This document shows positions 9,344 to 16,124 of a stretch of 26,078 nucleotides of DNA, piece by piece; position 1 is the first letter of the stretch, and every line of letters begins with the position of its first letter. The translations under genes and the position numbers were made by a program. Below the pieces are notes generated by a model. It saw only the letters and a program-made list of their open reading frames with translations, ran no database searches and was not told the origin of the DNA. Source of the stretch: Porphyromonadaceae bacterium (GTDB lineage: Bacteria > Bacteroidota > Bacteroidia > Bacteroidales > Paludibacteraceae); contig CAJPNS010000011.1 in NCBI GenBank assembly GCA_905372135.1, positions 1 to 26,078 on the forward strand, written 5' to 3'.

Positions 9344-9862
9344 ATGAGAAAAATCAGTTTAATAGCATTAGCAGTATGCTCTATGATTCTTGTTGCTTGC
9401 AAGAACAACACACCAGACAAGAACGATCCCGAAAAGGTGAAATTCGAAGTAAAGTATAAACCCAATGCCAAAAGCAATTGGGTGGTGGTAAAGGAAGGCG
9501 ATGTGATAACTTTCGATAAGCCAAACTCCACCGACCCTAAAAAACCCGACGAGTATCTGTTCGACGGTAAGATTTTTTCAAACGTAACCATTAAGGTAGT
9601 AATCGACGCCGTAAGAGACTACCAAGAAGGTACTACCGACTATCATTGCACCGATAGATGTATGGATGGCAACGGTCAGAAGACAGAGACTATAGAACCG
9701 GGTATGCCTGTAGAGAAGGGCTCCGACGACGAAAGTGGTCTGCCGTTCCAATGGCATTGTACGCCAAAGGCTGCAGGCGACAACAATCTTACTCTCACTG
9801 TATATCAGAAAGACGATAAAAACAACAAATTGACCTTCAAAATCAATTTCAAAAAATCATAA
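9344..9862 (+). CDS. Small lipoprotein of unknown function
   Basis: I do not recognise a family. The 172-residue product has a short lipoprotein signal peptide with lipobox LVAC, acylated cysteine at 19, and then an Asp/Lys-rich beta-type domain. Three cysteines lie in the mature part, two in CTDRC and one in WHC, which could form a disulfide in the periplasm. The start ATG is preceded by AAAAAAAGGAAAATAAG, one of the better Shine-Dalgarno-like sequences in the window. It follows the Omp28-like gene after 58 bases and is followed in the same reading frame by the acyltransferase, with a TAA between. An Ig-like or PKD-like fold is a guess from strand content. Confidence 0.7.
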   Translation: MRKISLIALAVCSMILVACKNNTPDKNDPEKVKFEVKYKPNAKSNWVVVKEGDVITFDKPNSTDPKKPDEYLFDGKIFSNVTIKVVIDAVRDYQEGTTDYHCTDRCMDGNGQKTETIEPGMPVEKGSDDESGLPFQWHCTPKAAGDNNLTLTVYQKDDKNNKLTFKINFKKS

Positions 9863-9871
9863 AACGAAGTT

Positions 9872-11011
9872 TTGATACAGCAAAATATCATCGACGAGTA
9901 TCGTCCGTATTACGATAATGAAGTGCCTGAGGCAGTCGCAAGAATTGCCTCAGACTCTTTGTTTGAGCAGATAGTAAGATACGTTTTCCCAAACGAAGAT
10001 TATAAGACTTTTGTCGACGACTTCCGCCGAATAGCGTCGGTAGACGATTTCCAATCGAAAGTAATGGACAAAGCTATCGGCAACATCGTAAGAGCCACCT
10101 CGGCAGACCTATCGTACAGCGGTATCGACCTTATCGACCCGAGGAAGAGTTATACCTACATATCGAACCACCGCGATATAGTGCTCGACTCAGCCATATT
10201 GCAGACCATATTTTATGCAAACAATATCAAGACTTCGGAAATAACCTTCGGTAGCAACCTTATGCGTCCGCAGATAGTGGTCGATATTGGTAAGATAAAC
10301 AAGATGTTCAAGATAATACGCGGAGGCACGGCGAAGGAGATTTTCGTCAATTCGCAAAATGTATCGGACTATATGAGGTATGCTATCACACACAAGAACG
10401 AGTCTACTTGGATAGCTCAACGCAATGGGCGCACCAAAGACGGCGACGACAAGACACAAGTAGCTGTCATCAAAATGTTTGCAATGAGTAGCGATAAGCC
10501 TTTTGCCGACAACTTGGCAGAAATGAACATCGCTCCCATATCCGTATCGTACGAATACGAGCCTTGCGATATCCTCAAGACGCGAGAAGTCTATCTCAGT
10601 CGCAAAAACGGCTCATACACCAAGACGGCAAACGAAGATATCAACAGCATCATTACAGGCATAACGCAATACAAGGGACGTATCCATTACACCATCTGCT
10701 CGCCGATAGGAGCCGACGAACTTGCCCGATACGACTCTGCCTCACACAACGATAAGTTCCGTCTGCTTGCACAAGACATCGATAGGCGTATCTACGGAGG
10801 TTACCGACTTTTCCCGAACAATTATATCGCTTTCGACCTCCTTGCAAACGGCAGCGACTTTACCTCCGAGTATACTCATACTCAGCGCGAAGCATTTATA
10901 TCATATACCGACAAAGCTCTGAGTCTCTTGGAGGGCGACAGAGATGAGCTCCGCAATATTTTCCTCGGTATCTACGCCAATCCCGTCGGTAACGTCGTCG
11001 ATATCAAATAA
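9872..11011 (+). CDS. PlsC/PlsB-type acyltransferase, TTG start
   Basis: The 379-residue protein belongs to the 1-acylglycerol-3-phosphate acyltransferase superfamily as found in Bacteroidales. The catalytic histidine is in NHRDIVLD (His 100), and AQRNGRTKDG replaces the usual EGTRS-type phosphate-binding motif. It probably acylates a lysophospholipid or glycerol phosphate at the inner membrane. The spacing is H-x5-D, not the usual H-x4-D; Asp 102 or Asp 106 may serve. No ATG is available near the N-terminus. The in-frame TAA of the lipoprotein gene ends at 9862, and TTG at 9872 is the only normal start before Met 65. The N-terminal motif EYRPYYDNEV resembles homologues as I recall them, so it must be translated. 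Confidence 0.85.
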   Translation: MIQQNIIDEYRPYYDNEVPEAVARIASDSLFEQIVRYVFPNEDYKTFVDDFRRIASVDDFQSKVMDKAIGNIVRATSADLSYSGIDLIDPRKSYTYISNHRDIVLDSAILQTIFYANNIKTSEITFGSNLMRPQIVVDIGKINKMFKIIRGGTAKEIFVNSQNVSDYMRYAITHKNESTWIAQRNGRTKDGDDKTQVAVIKMFAMSSDKPFADNLAEMNIAPISVSYEYEPCDILKTREVYLSRKNGSYTKTANEDINSIITGITQYKGRIHYTICSPIGADELARYDSASHNDKFRLLAQDIDRRIYGGYRLFPNNYIAFDLLANGSDFTSEYTHTQREAFISYTDKALSLLEGDRDELRNIFLGIYANPVGNVVDIK

Positions 11012-11017
11012 AACGAT

Positions 11018-11491
11018 ATGAACAGCACGTTTGCACTTGTGCCTATAGAGCTATTCGACCACAGAGAGCCGTCGGCTTATCTGCCTGCCAAGAGAAGCTA
11101 TCTACGGCGAGTCGATATCGTCGTGCAGAAGTTCGATTCGCTCGGCGTGGTGGGGCTCTACGCTGTGGGAGCAGCCGATTTTATCGCCCGAAAGCTATTC
11201 GATTTAGTCGAATATGCTTCTAACAACGTGGGAGAGACACTCTTCGCTTTGGTCGAAGACAAAAGACTTTTCGTAGTGGCTCTAAGAGACCTCGACATAC
11301 GTTTGGCCAATGTGTTTGATGTCGACAGCGACGAAGATATAGTATATTTTATCCTCATTGCAGTCCAAAACACAGGTTTAGACATTGGTCAGACAAGAGT
11401 AAAACTATCATCATCGCCCATCAGACACTCGCTTATATCGTTGATGAATAGATATATCGATACCGAACACATGTCGGTATCGTTCGGGTAA
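11018..11491 (+). CDS. DUF3822-family protein, half length
   Basis: The 157-residue product aligns by pattern with the C-terminal half of DUF3822 proteins, an uncharacterised Bacteroidota family with an actin/HSP70-like fold and usual length about 250-270 residues. Recognisable positions are FALVPIELFD near the start, then LANVFDVDSDEDIVYFIL. The N-terminal half is absent: the acyltransferase gene ends only 6 bases upstream, so there is no room for it. The gene may encode a natural short form or be a truncated relic that kept an ATG. The frame is open and codon use resembles its neighbours, which favours a working gene. Function unknown. Confidence 0.65.
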   Translation: MNSTFALVPIELFDHREPSAYLPAKRSYLRRVDIVVQKFDSLGVVGLYAVGAADFIARKLFDLVEYASNNVGETLFALVEDKRLFVVALRDLDIRLANVFDVDSDEDIVYFILIAVQNTGLDIGQTRVKLSSSPIRHSLISLMNRYIDTEHMSVSFG

Positions 11492-11562
11492 ACGATACGA
11501 CTCGGGCAGGCAAATATCTACAACATACTGACAAATCTACGTCGTATTCGGCAATACTTTCG

Positions 11563-11570
11563 TATCTTTG
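11563..11570 (+). promoter_or_regulatory. -7 promoter box for the HAD phosphatase gene
   Basis: TATCTTTG fits TAnnTTTG and lies 27 bases before the ATG at 11598. It overlaps an upstream in-frame TTG (11568), which excludes that codon as the start. Confidence 0.7.
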
Positions 11571-11597
11571 CCGCAAATTTCGAAAAAGTATAATATC

Positions 11598-12260
11598 ATG
11601 TACAAGTATAAACTCGTGATTTTCGACCTCGACGGTACGCTTATAAATTCGGTCTTAGACCTTGCCATTGCTACCAACTACGCTCTGCAGCATTACGGAT
11701 ATCCGCAGCACCCCGAAGATAAGTATCGTTACTTCGTTGGTAATGGAGTAGATATGCTTCTATATCGCTCGCTCCCCGATGAGTGTAAAAACGACGAGTG
11801 GGTAAAGAAGATGCGTCAGGTAATGATGCCCTACTACGCTGCTCACTGCACCGACAATACCGCTCCCTATCGGGGTATCGTCGATATGCTTAAGACCGTC
11901 GAGCGCGAGGGTATAAAGATAGCTATTGCGTCGAACAAACACCAGTCGGCAACTGCCCCTATGGTAGCTCACTACTTCGGCGACATCGATTTTGTAGCTG
12001 CTCTCGGTCAGCGAGAAGGATTCCCTACGAAACCAAATCCTACCATTGTCGACGATATCCTCCGCATTGCCGACGTAGACCGTAGTCGGGTGCTCTATGT
12101 AGGAGATACCGCCGTAGATATGCAGACAGCTCATAATGCGGGAGTCTCTGTAGTCGGTGTTACTTGGGGCTTTCGTCCTCGCACCGAACTCGAAGCCGAA
12201 AAGCCCGATTTCATCGTCGATACCGTCGATAGCCTTCTAAGCCTGATTCTATCGCACTGA
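11598..12260 (+). CDS. gph: HAD-family phosphatase, phosphoglycolate phosphatase-like
   Basis: The 220-residue product (counting from ATG 11598) is a HAD hydrolase of the Gph/PGP type. The nucleophile motif is FDLDGTL (Asp 10, Asp 12), motif II is the serine of IASN, the lysine of KPNP gives motif III, and VGDTAVDMQTA gives motif IV. A helical cap lies between motifs I and II, and length is normal. Likely substrates are small phosphate esters such as 2-phosphoglycolate; exact specificity cannot be read from sequence. The gene has its own promoter and ends convergent to the GT2 gene on the other strand. Confidence 0.85.
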   Translation: MYKYKLVIFDLDGTLINSVLDLAIATNYALQHYGYPQHPEDKYRYFVGNGVDMLLYRSLPDECKNDEWVKKMRQVMMPYYAAHCTDNTAPYRGIVDMLKTVEREGIKIAIASNKHQSATAPMVAHYFGDIDFVAALGQREGFPTKPNPTIVDDILRIADVDRSRVLYVGDTAVDMQTAHNAGVSVVGVTWGFRPRTELEAEKPDFIVDTVDSLLSLILSH

Positions 12261-12284
12261 TACGAATATCGATACACGCCAATC

Positions 12285-12352
12285 GGGAAGTGTCCCCAAA
12301 AAATAGTGTGTGGTTCGGTTTTGTAAAAGCAAAGGGGAGCAGCCCTGTTTGT
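12285..12352. other. Convergent intergenic spacer with weak hairpin
   Basis: The spacer between two convergent genes contains GTGTCCCCAAAAAATAG and then AAAGGGGAGCAGCCCTGTTTGTTT, which can form a weak GGG/CCC hairpin followed by T-rich sequence. It may end transcription from one or both sides. The GTGTCCCCAAAAAA segment resembles insertion-sequence termini, but there is no partner repeat, so I do not call an element. Confidence 0.25.
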
Positions 12353-13378
12353 TTAGTTTTGTCGTTTTTTACGAAATAGCCTTAAATAGCGACAGATATT
12401 ATTGTATATAAACACTTTAAGCCTCAAAAGAAAATTTGTAACATAAGCCCCAAACAGCAAGCGGCGGCAAGCAAAATATAGTGTAAGATTCTGACTTCTA
12501 TATGGGAAAACGCCTATAAATCGGCTCTGAATATCGGCGAACATCGACGAATATTTGCGGTACAGTCTGAGCGAGACCGCCTGTTGCATAAGCAATACTT
12601 TATTCTCCACCTTCGAGTATTCGACCGACTGACGATAAGTATCATACAGACTGTGTTTTATCAGAAATTCGTCGAGCAACTGCCAGAAAAGAATAGACTG
12701 ACAGTAATGATACTCTGTCTTGCGATAAGTAATGGATTGCATATTCGTACGATTGTAGTGATACAGAGGCTTATCTACCTTTGCTATCTTCGAGGCAAAA
12801 TAGTAGAGTTTTATTACCACCAGACGGTCTTCCGACATATTGAGTCCTTCGGCGAAGCGACACTCGGGCTGCTTTATAAGTTCGCTCAATATCAGTTTAT
12901 TCCACAATCCGGTATAAACAATCTTTTGCTCTATCGCCTGCCTGAGGTTGTCGGCTTGTGTCGCTGGCACAGAGTCGACAGCAACAATAGTCTGCGCAGG
13001 CAACTCATAAAACAGGTCGGAGACCGTAATATCTGCCCCCTCGCTTATTGCCGTTTGGTAAAGAGCGTCGAGCATATCGGGTTCTATGCGGTCGTCTGCG
13101 TCTACAAACAATATGTATTGCCCTGTGGCACTGTCGAGAAGGCGATTGCGACAATAGGCGATACCCCGATTCTGTGGGTTGCGTAGCATGCTGAACGACA
13201 GACCACTATATCTGGCAACGGTTTGTGCGACTATCTCAGCGCTATTGTCGGTAGAGCCGTCGTCGAGAAATATTATTTCGTAATCGGTAAAACTCTGTTT
13301 TGCAATACTTTCTATACATTCGGCAATATATTTTTCACAATTGTAGAATGGCACCAAAACAGAAGTTTTCGGTTGCAT
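12353..13378 (-). CDS. Glycosyltransferase family 2 protein
   Basis: The 341-residue GT2 protein starts at the ATG at 13378 (MQPKTSVLVPFYN). An upstream extension to 13489 would include a non-conserved hydrophobic stretch and run through the probable promoter of this gene (TATCTTTG at 13424-13417), so it is rejected. GT-A motifs are present: LDDGSTDNS at 38-46 and the metal-binding FVDADD at 91-96. The C-terminal third is basic and aromatic, as in enzymes that decorate polysaccharides or lipid-linked sugars. No other glycan gene is adjacent, so donor and acceptor are unknown. It diverges from fmt. Confidence 0.85.
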   Translation of the reverse strand: MQPKTSVLVPFYNCEKYIAECIESIAKQSFTDYEIIFLDDGSTDNSAEIVAQTVARYSGLSFSMLRNPQNRGIAYCRNRLLDSATGQYILFVDADDRIEPDMLDALYQTAISEGADITVSDLFYELPAQTIVAVDSVPATQADNLRQAIEQKIVYTGLWNKLILSELIKQPECRFAEGLNMSEDRLVVIKLYYFASKIAKVDKPLYHYNRTNMQSITYRKTEYHYCQSILFWQLLDEFLIKHSLYDTYRQSVEYSKVENKVLLMQQAVSLRLYRKYSSMFADIQSRFIGVFPYRSQNLTLYFACRRLLFGAYVTNFLLRLKVFIYNNICRYLRLFRKKRQN

Positions 13379-13416
13379 AATATGATATTTTTTAGTTTGA
13401 GAGACGCCAAGAAACG

Positions 13417-13424
13417 CAAAGATA
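13417..13424 (-). promoter_or_regulatory. -7 promoter box for the GT2 gene
   Basis: On the minus strand TATCTTTG runs from 13424 to 13417, 38 bases before the ATG at 13378. It supports the shorter start. No clear -33 TTG at the normal distance. Confidence 0.55.
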
Positions 13425-13451
13425 AGAATTATTTTCAAACACATTCTTTTA

Positions 13452-13481
13452 TTGCTATTGTGTGAATATTGTATACCTTTG
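13452..13481 (+). promoter_or_regulatory. Complete Bacteroidota promoter for fmt
   Basis: TTG at 13452-13454 and TACCTTTG at 13474-13481 are separated by 19 bases, the textbook spacing for the primary sigma factor of this phylum. The -7 box lies downstream of an in-frame ATG at 13462, so the real fmt start must be the later ATG at 13510. Confidence 0.75.
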
Positions 13482-13509
13482 CAACACACAAAACCGATAC
13501 TATATAGAT

Positions 13510-14418
13510 ATGAGAATCATATACATGGGCACTCCCGACTTTGCCGTATACCCTCTCGAGGCGCTATTGGAGAGCGGCAAACAAATAGTAGCCGTAGTAA
13601 CTACTCCCGACAAACCTACGGGCAGAGGACAACGTCTACACTCTTCGGCAGTAAAAGAGTTTGCCCTTCGGCATGGATTGCCTATATTACAGCCCGAGAA
13701 CCTAAAATCGCCCGACTTCGTGGCTTCGCTGCGAGAGTTCAAAGCAGACTTGCAGATAGTAGTGGCATTCAGAATGTTACCCGAGATAGTATGGAATATG
13801 CCACCTCTGGGAACGATAAACCTGCATGCGTCGTTGCTGCCACAATATCGCGGTGCTGCTCCTATCAATTGGGCTATAATCAATGGAGAGACTCGTAGCG
13901 GAGTAAGCGTATTCCGTCTACGACACGAAATAGACACAGGCGATATACTCGCTCAAGAACCCATCGATATAATGCCCGACGACAATGCCGGTACTCTGCA
14001 CGACAAAATGGCTCATACGGGTGCAAAACTGATAGTAAGCAGCGTAGTGGCGATGGAAAGAGGTGATTATGAGGCGATACCGCAGCCGACAGACCAAACT
14101 TTCAGAGCGGCTCCCAAGATATTCAGAGAGACCTGCCGCCTCGATTTCGGGAAAAATGTAGAGGCTCTGCATAATCTCGTACGCGGACTTTCGCCCTATC
14201 CTACAGCTTGGTTCGAATATAATGGACAGACGTTCAAGGTTTTCGAGTCGAGCTACGAAGTTGTCAATCACGATAATAACATCGGCGAAATAATATCGGA
14301 CAATAAGACATTCGTAAAAATAGCTGCCGCCGATGGTTTTTTATCGATAAACAAGATACAGTTGCAAGGCAAAAAGACAATGAATATCAGAGATTTCCTG
14401 CTAGGGTATAAATTCTAA
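13510..14418 (+). CDS. fmt: Methionyl-tRNA formyltransferase
   Basis: Fmt transfers a formyl group from 10-formyltetrahydrofolate to initiator Met-tRNA in the cytoplasm. The 302-residue product (from ATG 13510, MRIIYMGTPDFAV) has the family signature LHASLLPQYRGAAPINWAI. The catalytic triad is visible as Asn 104, His 106 and Asp 142 (in EIDTGDIL). The C-terminal domain is present (about 200-302), with GLSPYPTAWF at its start. Slightly shorter than the E. coli enzyme but complete. The promoter at 13452-13481 decides the start. Confidence 0.95.
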   Translation: MRIIYMGTPDFAVYPLEALLESGKQIVAVVTTPDKPTGRGQRLHSSAVKEFALRHGLPILQPENLKSPDFVASLREFKADLQIVVAFRMLPEIVWNMPPLGTINLHASLLPQYRGAAPINWAIINGETRSGVSVFRLRHEIDTGDILAQEPIDIMPDDNAGTLHDKMAHTGAKLIVSSVVAMERGDYEAIPQPTDQTFRAAPKIFRETCRLDFGKNVEALHNLVRGLSPYPTAWFEYNGQTFKVFESSYEVVNHDNNIGEIISDNKTFVKIAAADGFLSINKIQLQGKKTMNIRDFLLGYKF

Positions 14419-14506
14419 GTACAAGTAAAACGCTACTAAAAAATAGTACATTTTCACTCCCTTCTCCCGATAACGTCGCGATAAGACACTGATATTCATT
14501 AAAAGT

Positions 14507-15859
14507 ATGATGGAAGAATCCAAAAGGTCGGAGCTCGAACAAGGCTCTATCGGCACAATATTAATCAAATACGCTGCTCCCAGTGTGATATCGATGCTGT
14601 TTTTCGGCTTACAAAGCCTTATCGACGGCATAGTGGTAGGCAATTATATCGGCGATAAAGCTCTGGGCGGCATCAACATCATTCTGCCGCTTTTCAGTGT
14701 ACTTATGGTGGTGTCGCTTACGGTAGGCATTGGTTGCCAGACAGTCGTAGGACACGGGCTTGGAGCAAACGATATACCTAAGGCTCAGAAGGCTATGACC
14801 ACAGGTTTTTGGGCACTGACGGCAATAAGTATCGTATGTTCGGGCTTGCTGTGGCTTTTTGCCGAGCCTTTCATACGGTTGCTGGGAGCCAACGACGTAC
14901 TTATGCCCTATTCGGTAGGTTATTTCAAGGGACTTGTACCGTTTCTGCTGCCTGTGTCGTTATGTTTCTACTCCGACCTTATGCTCAAAGCAATGGGACG
15001 CCCCATCGCTTCTACGGTGATAATGAGCTTAGTGGTGGTACTCAACATAATTCTCAGTCTGATATTTGTAATATATTTCGATATGGGCACAATGGGAGCA
15101 AGCCTCGCTACAAGCTGTGCTTTTACTATCGGTCTGTTCGTTTCGGGACGCTTTACGTTTGACCCCAAGCAGACGATATCTATGCTAAAAGGCAAATTCT
15201 GTCGCCGAATATTGTTCCGAGCTATGTACAACGGCTCGTCGGAGGGCGTATCGGAGCTTTCGTCTGCCATCAGTATATTGATAATCAATAATACAATGAT
15301 AAAAATGGCGGGAGCCGAAGGTGTATCGACGTATACGGTAATCAGTTATATCAATTTTATAGGCATACTCATATTTATTGGCATCTCCGACGGGCTTATT
15401 CCCGTGATGAGTTACAATTACGGAGCTCGTAATTACAGTCGTCTGCTCGGTATGACAAAGTTTGTAGCACGTATAAATCTGATTATAGGGGTATTAATCT
15501 TTTTGTTTCTACATTTTTTCGGTAATCTGGCAATAGATATCTTCCTCAACAAAGACAGCAGCCGTGTAATGTCGATGGCACAGAGCGGATTACGGATATT
15601 CTCATTCGTGTTTTTGGTAAACGGGCTTAATATACTTATCACCAGCTTCTTTACCTCTATCGGCAATGCTCTCGGCTCTATTGTGGTAGCGATGCTTCGC
15701 GGAGTAGTATTTATAGCTCTAGGTATTATGATATTACCGCCACTACTGGGCGAACAGGGTGTCTGGCTTACAATCGCCTCTGCCGAATTTCTCACTTTCG
15801 TCGTTGCCGCTATCTTATTTGCAAGTACTATCAAACGTTTGAAGAAAAAAGAAGAGTGA
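14507..15859 (+). CDS. MATE-family efflux transporter
   Basis: The 450-residue polytopic protein has about 12 hydrophobic segments in two halves and belongs to the MATE family, which exports drugs or metabolites by cation antiport. The N-terminal half begins ILIKYAAPSVISMLFFGLQ and contains DGIVVGNYIG. The second half has ISDGLIPVMSYNYGA, which corresponds to the conserved Q/N-P-x-x-x-Y-N-x-G-A type motif of the family. The C-terminus ends with a basic tail, IKRLKKKEE. The last 16 codons and the terminator are repeated, with changes, after the carotenoid operon, where they form a headless copy. The start is the first of two neighbouring Met codons. Substrate unknown. Confidence 0.9.
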   Translation: MMEESKRSELEQGSIGTILIKYAAPSVISMLFFGLQSLIDGIVVGNYIGDKALGGINIILPLFSVLMVVSLTVGIGCQTVVGHGLGANDIPKAQKAMTTGFWALTAISIVCSGLLWLFAEPFIRLLGANDVLMPYSVGYFKGLVPFLLPVSLCFYSDLMLKAMGRPIASTVIMSLVVVLNIILSLIFVIYFDMGTMGASLATSCAFTIGLFVSGRFTFDPKQTISMLKGKFCRRILFRAMYNGSSEGVSELSSAISILIINNTMIKMAGAEGVSTYTVISYINFIGILIFIGISDGLIPVMSYNYGARNYSRLLGMTKFVARINLIIGVLIFLFLHFFGNLAIDIFLNKDSSRVMSMAQSGLRIFSFVFLVNGLNILITSFFTSIGNALGSIVVAMLRGVVFIALGIMILPPLLGEQGVWLTIASAEFLTFVVAAILFASTIKRLKKKEE

Positions 15860-15887
15860 TACCAATAATCCGAAAAAAAGAGACTAT
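15810..15887 (+). repeat. Direct repeat, left copy (MATE 3' end plus terminator arm)
   Basis: These 78 bases cover the last codons of the MATE gene, the stop, and the spacer up to the first terminator arm. They match 22177-22253 in the same orientation. By hand I count 12 substitutions and one single-base gap, so about 65 of 78 positions agree. Most changes outside one 5-base cluster are transitions. The two copies bracket the carotenoid operon; start-to-start distance is 6367 bases. Confidence 0.85.
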
Positions 15888-15911
15888 TTCGACTTATCGA
15901 CAGTCTCTTTT
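15876..15911. terminator. Intrinsic terminator after the MATE gene
   Basis: AAAAGAGACT (15876-15885) and AGTCTCTTTT (15902-15911) form a 10-base-pair stem with a 16-base loop and end in a short T-run. It lies 17 bases after the MATE stop codon and isolates the carotenoid operon from MATE transcription. Confidence 0.75.
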
Positions 15912-16035
15912 GAACCAAACCAAAAACTTTCTGTAATTTGTTGTTTTCCAAAAAACAAACGTGCAAAATTGTCTTATAATTATTAATTTTATAAGATTTT
16001 TTATCCCAAACTCACGCATATCTAATAAACTTTCA
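15912..16035. other. AT-rich spacer with palindrome upstream of the carotenoid operon
   Basis: This spacer holds no gene. It contains an inverted repeat with 7-base arms, CTTATAA (15973-15979) and TTATAAG (15989-15995), followed by ATTTTTT. It could be a second weak terminator or a regulator site, about 40 bases upstream of the operon's -7 box. Confidence 0.3.
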
Positions 16036-16043
16036 TATCTTTG
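16036..16043 (+). promoter_or_regulatory. -7 promoter box for the carotenoid operon
   Basis: TATCTTTG fits TAnnTTTG and lies 81 bases before the first start codon, leaving a leader of about 75 bases. A weak Shine-Dalgarno-like AAAAAGGTAAAG precedes the ATG at 16125. No other promoter box is evident inside the operon. Confidence 0.65.
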
Positions 16044-16124
16044 CCCATGTAAAGCAATATTCAGGTGAGTGTACAAACGAGCCTAAAATTAAATGGTATG
16101 CAATAAACAATAAAAAGGTAAAGT

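Noticed and set aside
11568..11597. Upstream TTG start for the HAD phosphatase
   Set aside because: The codon lies inside the -7 promoter box TATCTTTG, and the HAD motif fits an N-terminus at the ATG at 11598.
12285..12302. GTGTCCCCAAAAAA segment resembling an insertion-sequence end
   Set aside because: No inverted partner, target-site duplication or transposase sequence is found nearby.
13379..13489. N-terminal extension of the minus-strand GT2 with a hydrophobic stretch
   Set aside because: It runs through the probable promoter of the gene, and the GT-A fold begins right after the ATG at 13378.
13462..13509. Upstream ATG for fmt
   Set aside because: It precedes the -7 box at 13474-13481, and the family N-terminus is MRIIYMGTPDF at 13510.
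14434..14448. TACTA-AAAAA-TAGTA palindrome between fmt and the MATE gene
   Set aside because: The stem is only 5 AT-rich pairs with a short T-run; it is not enough to call an operator or terminator.
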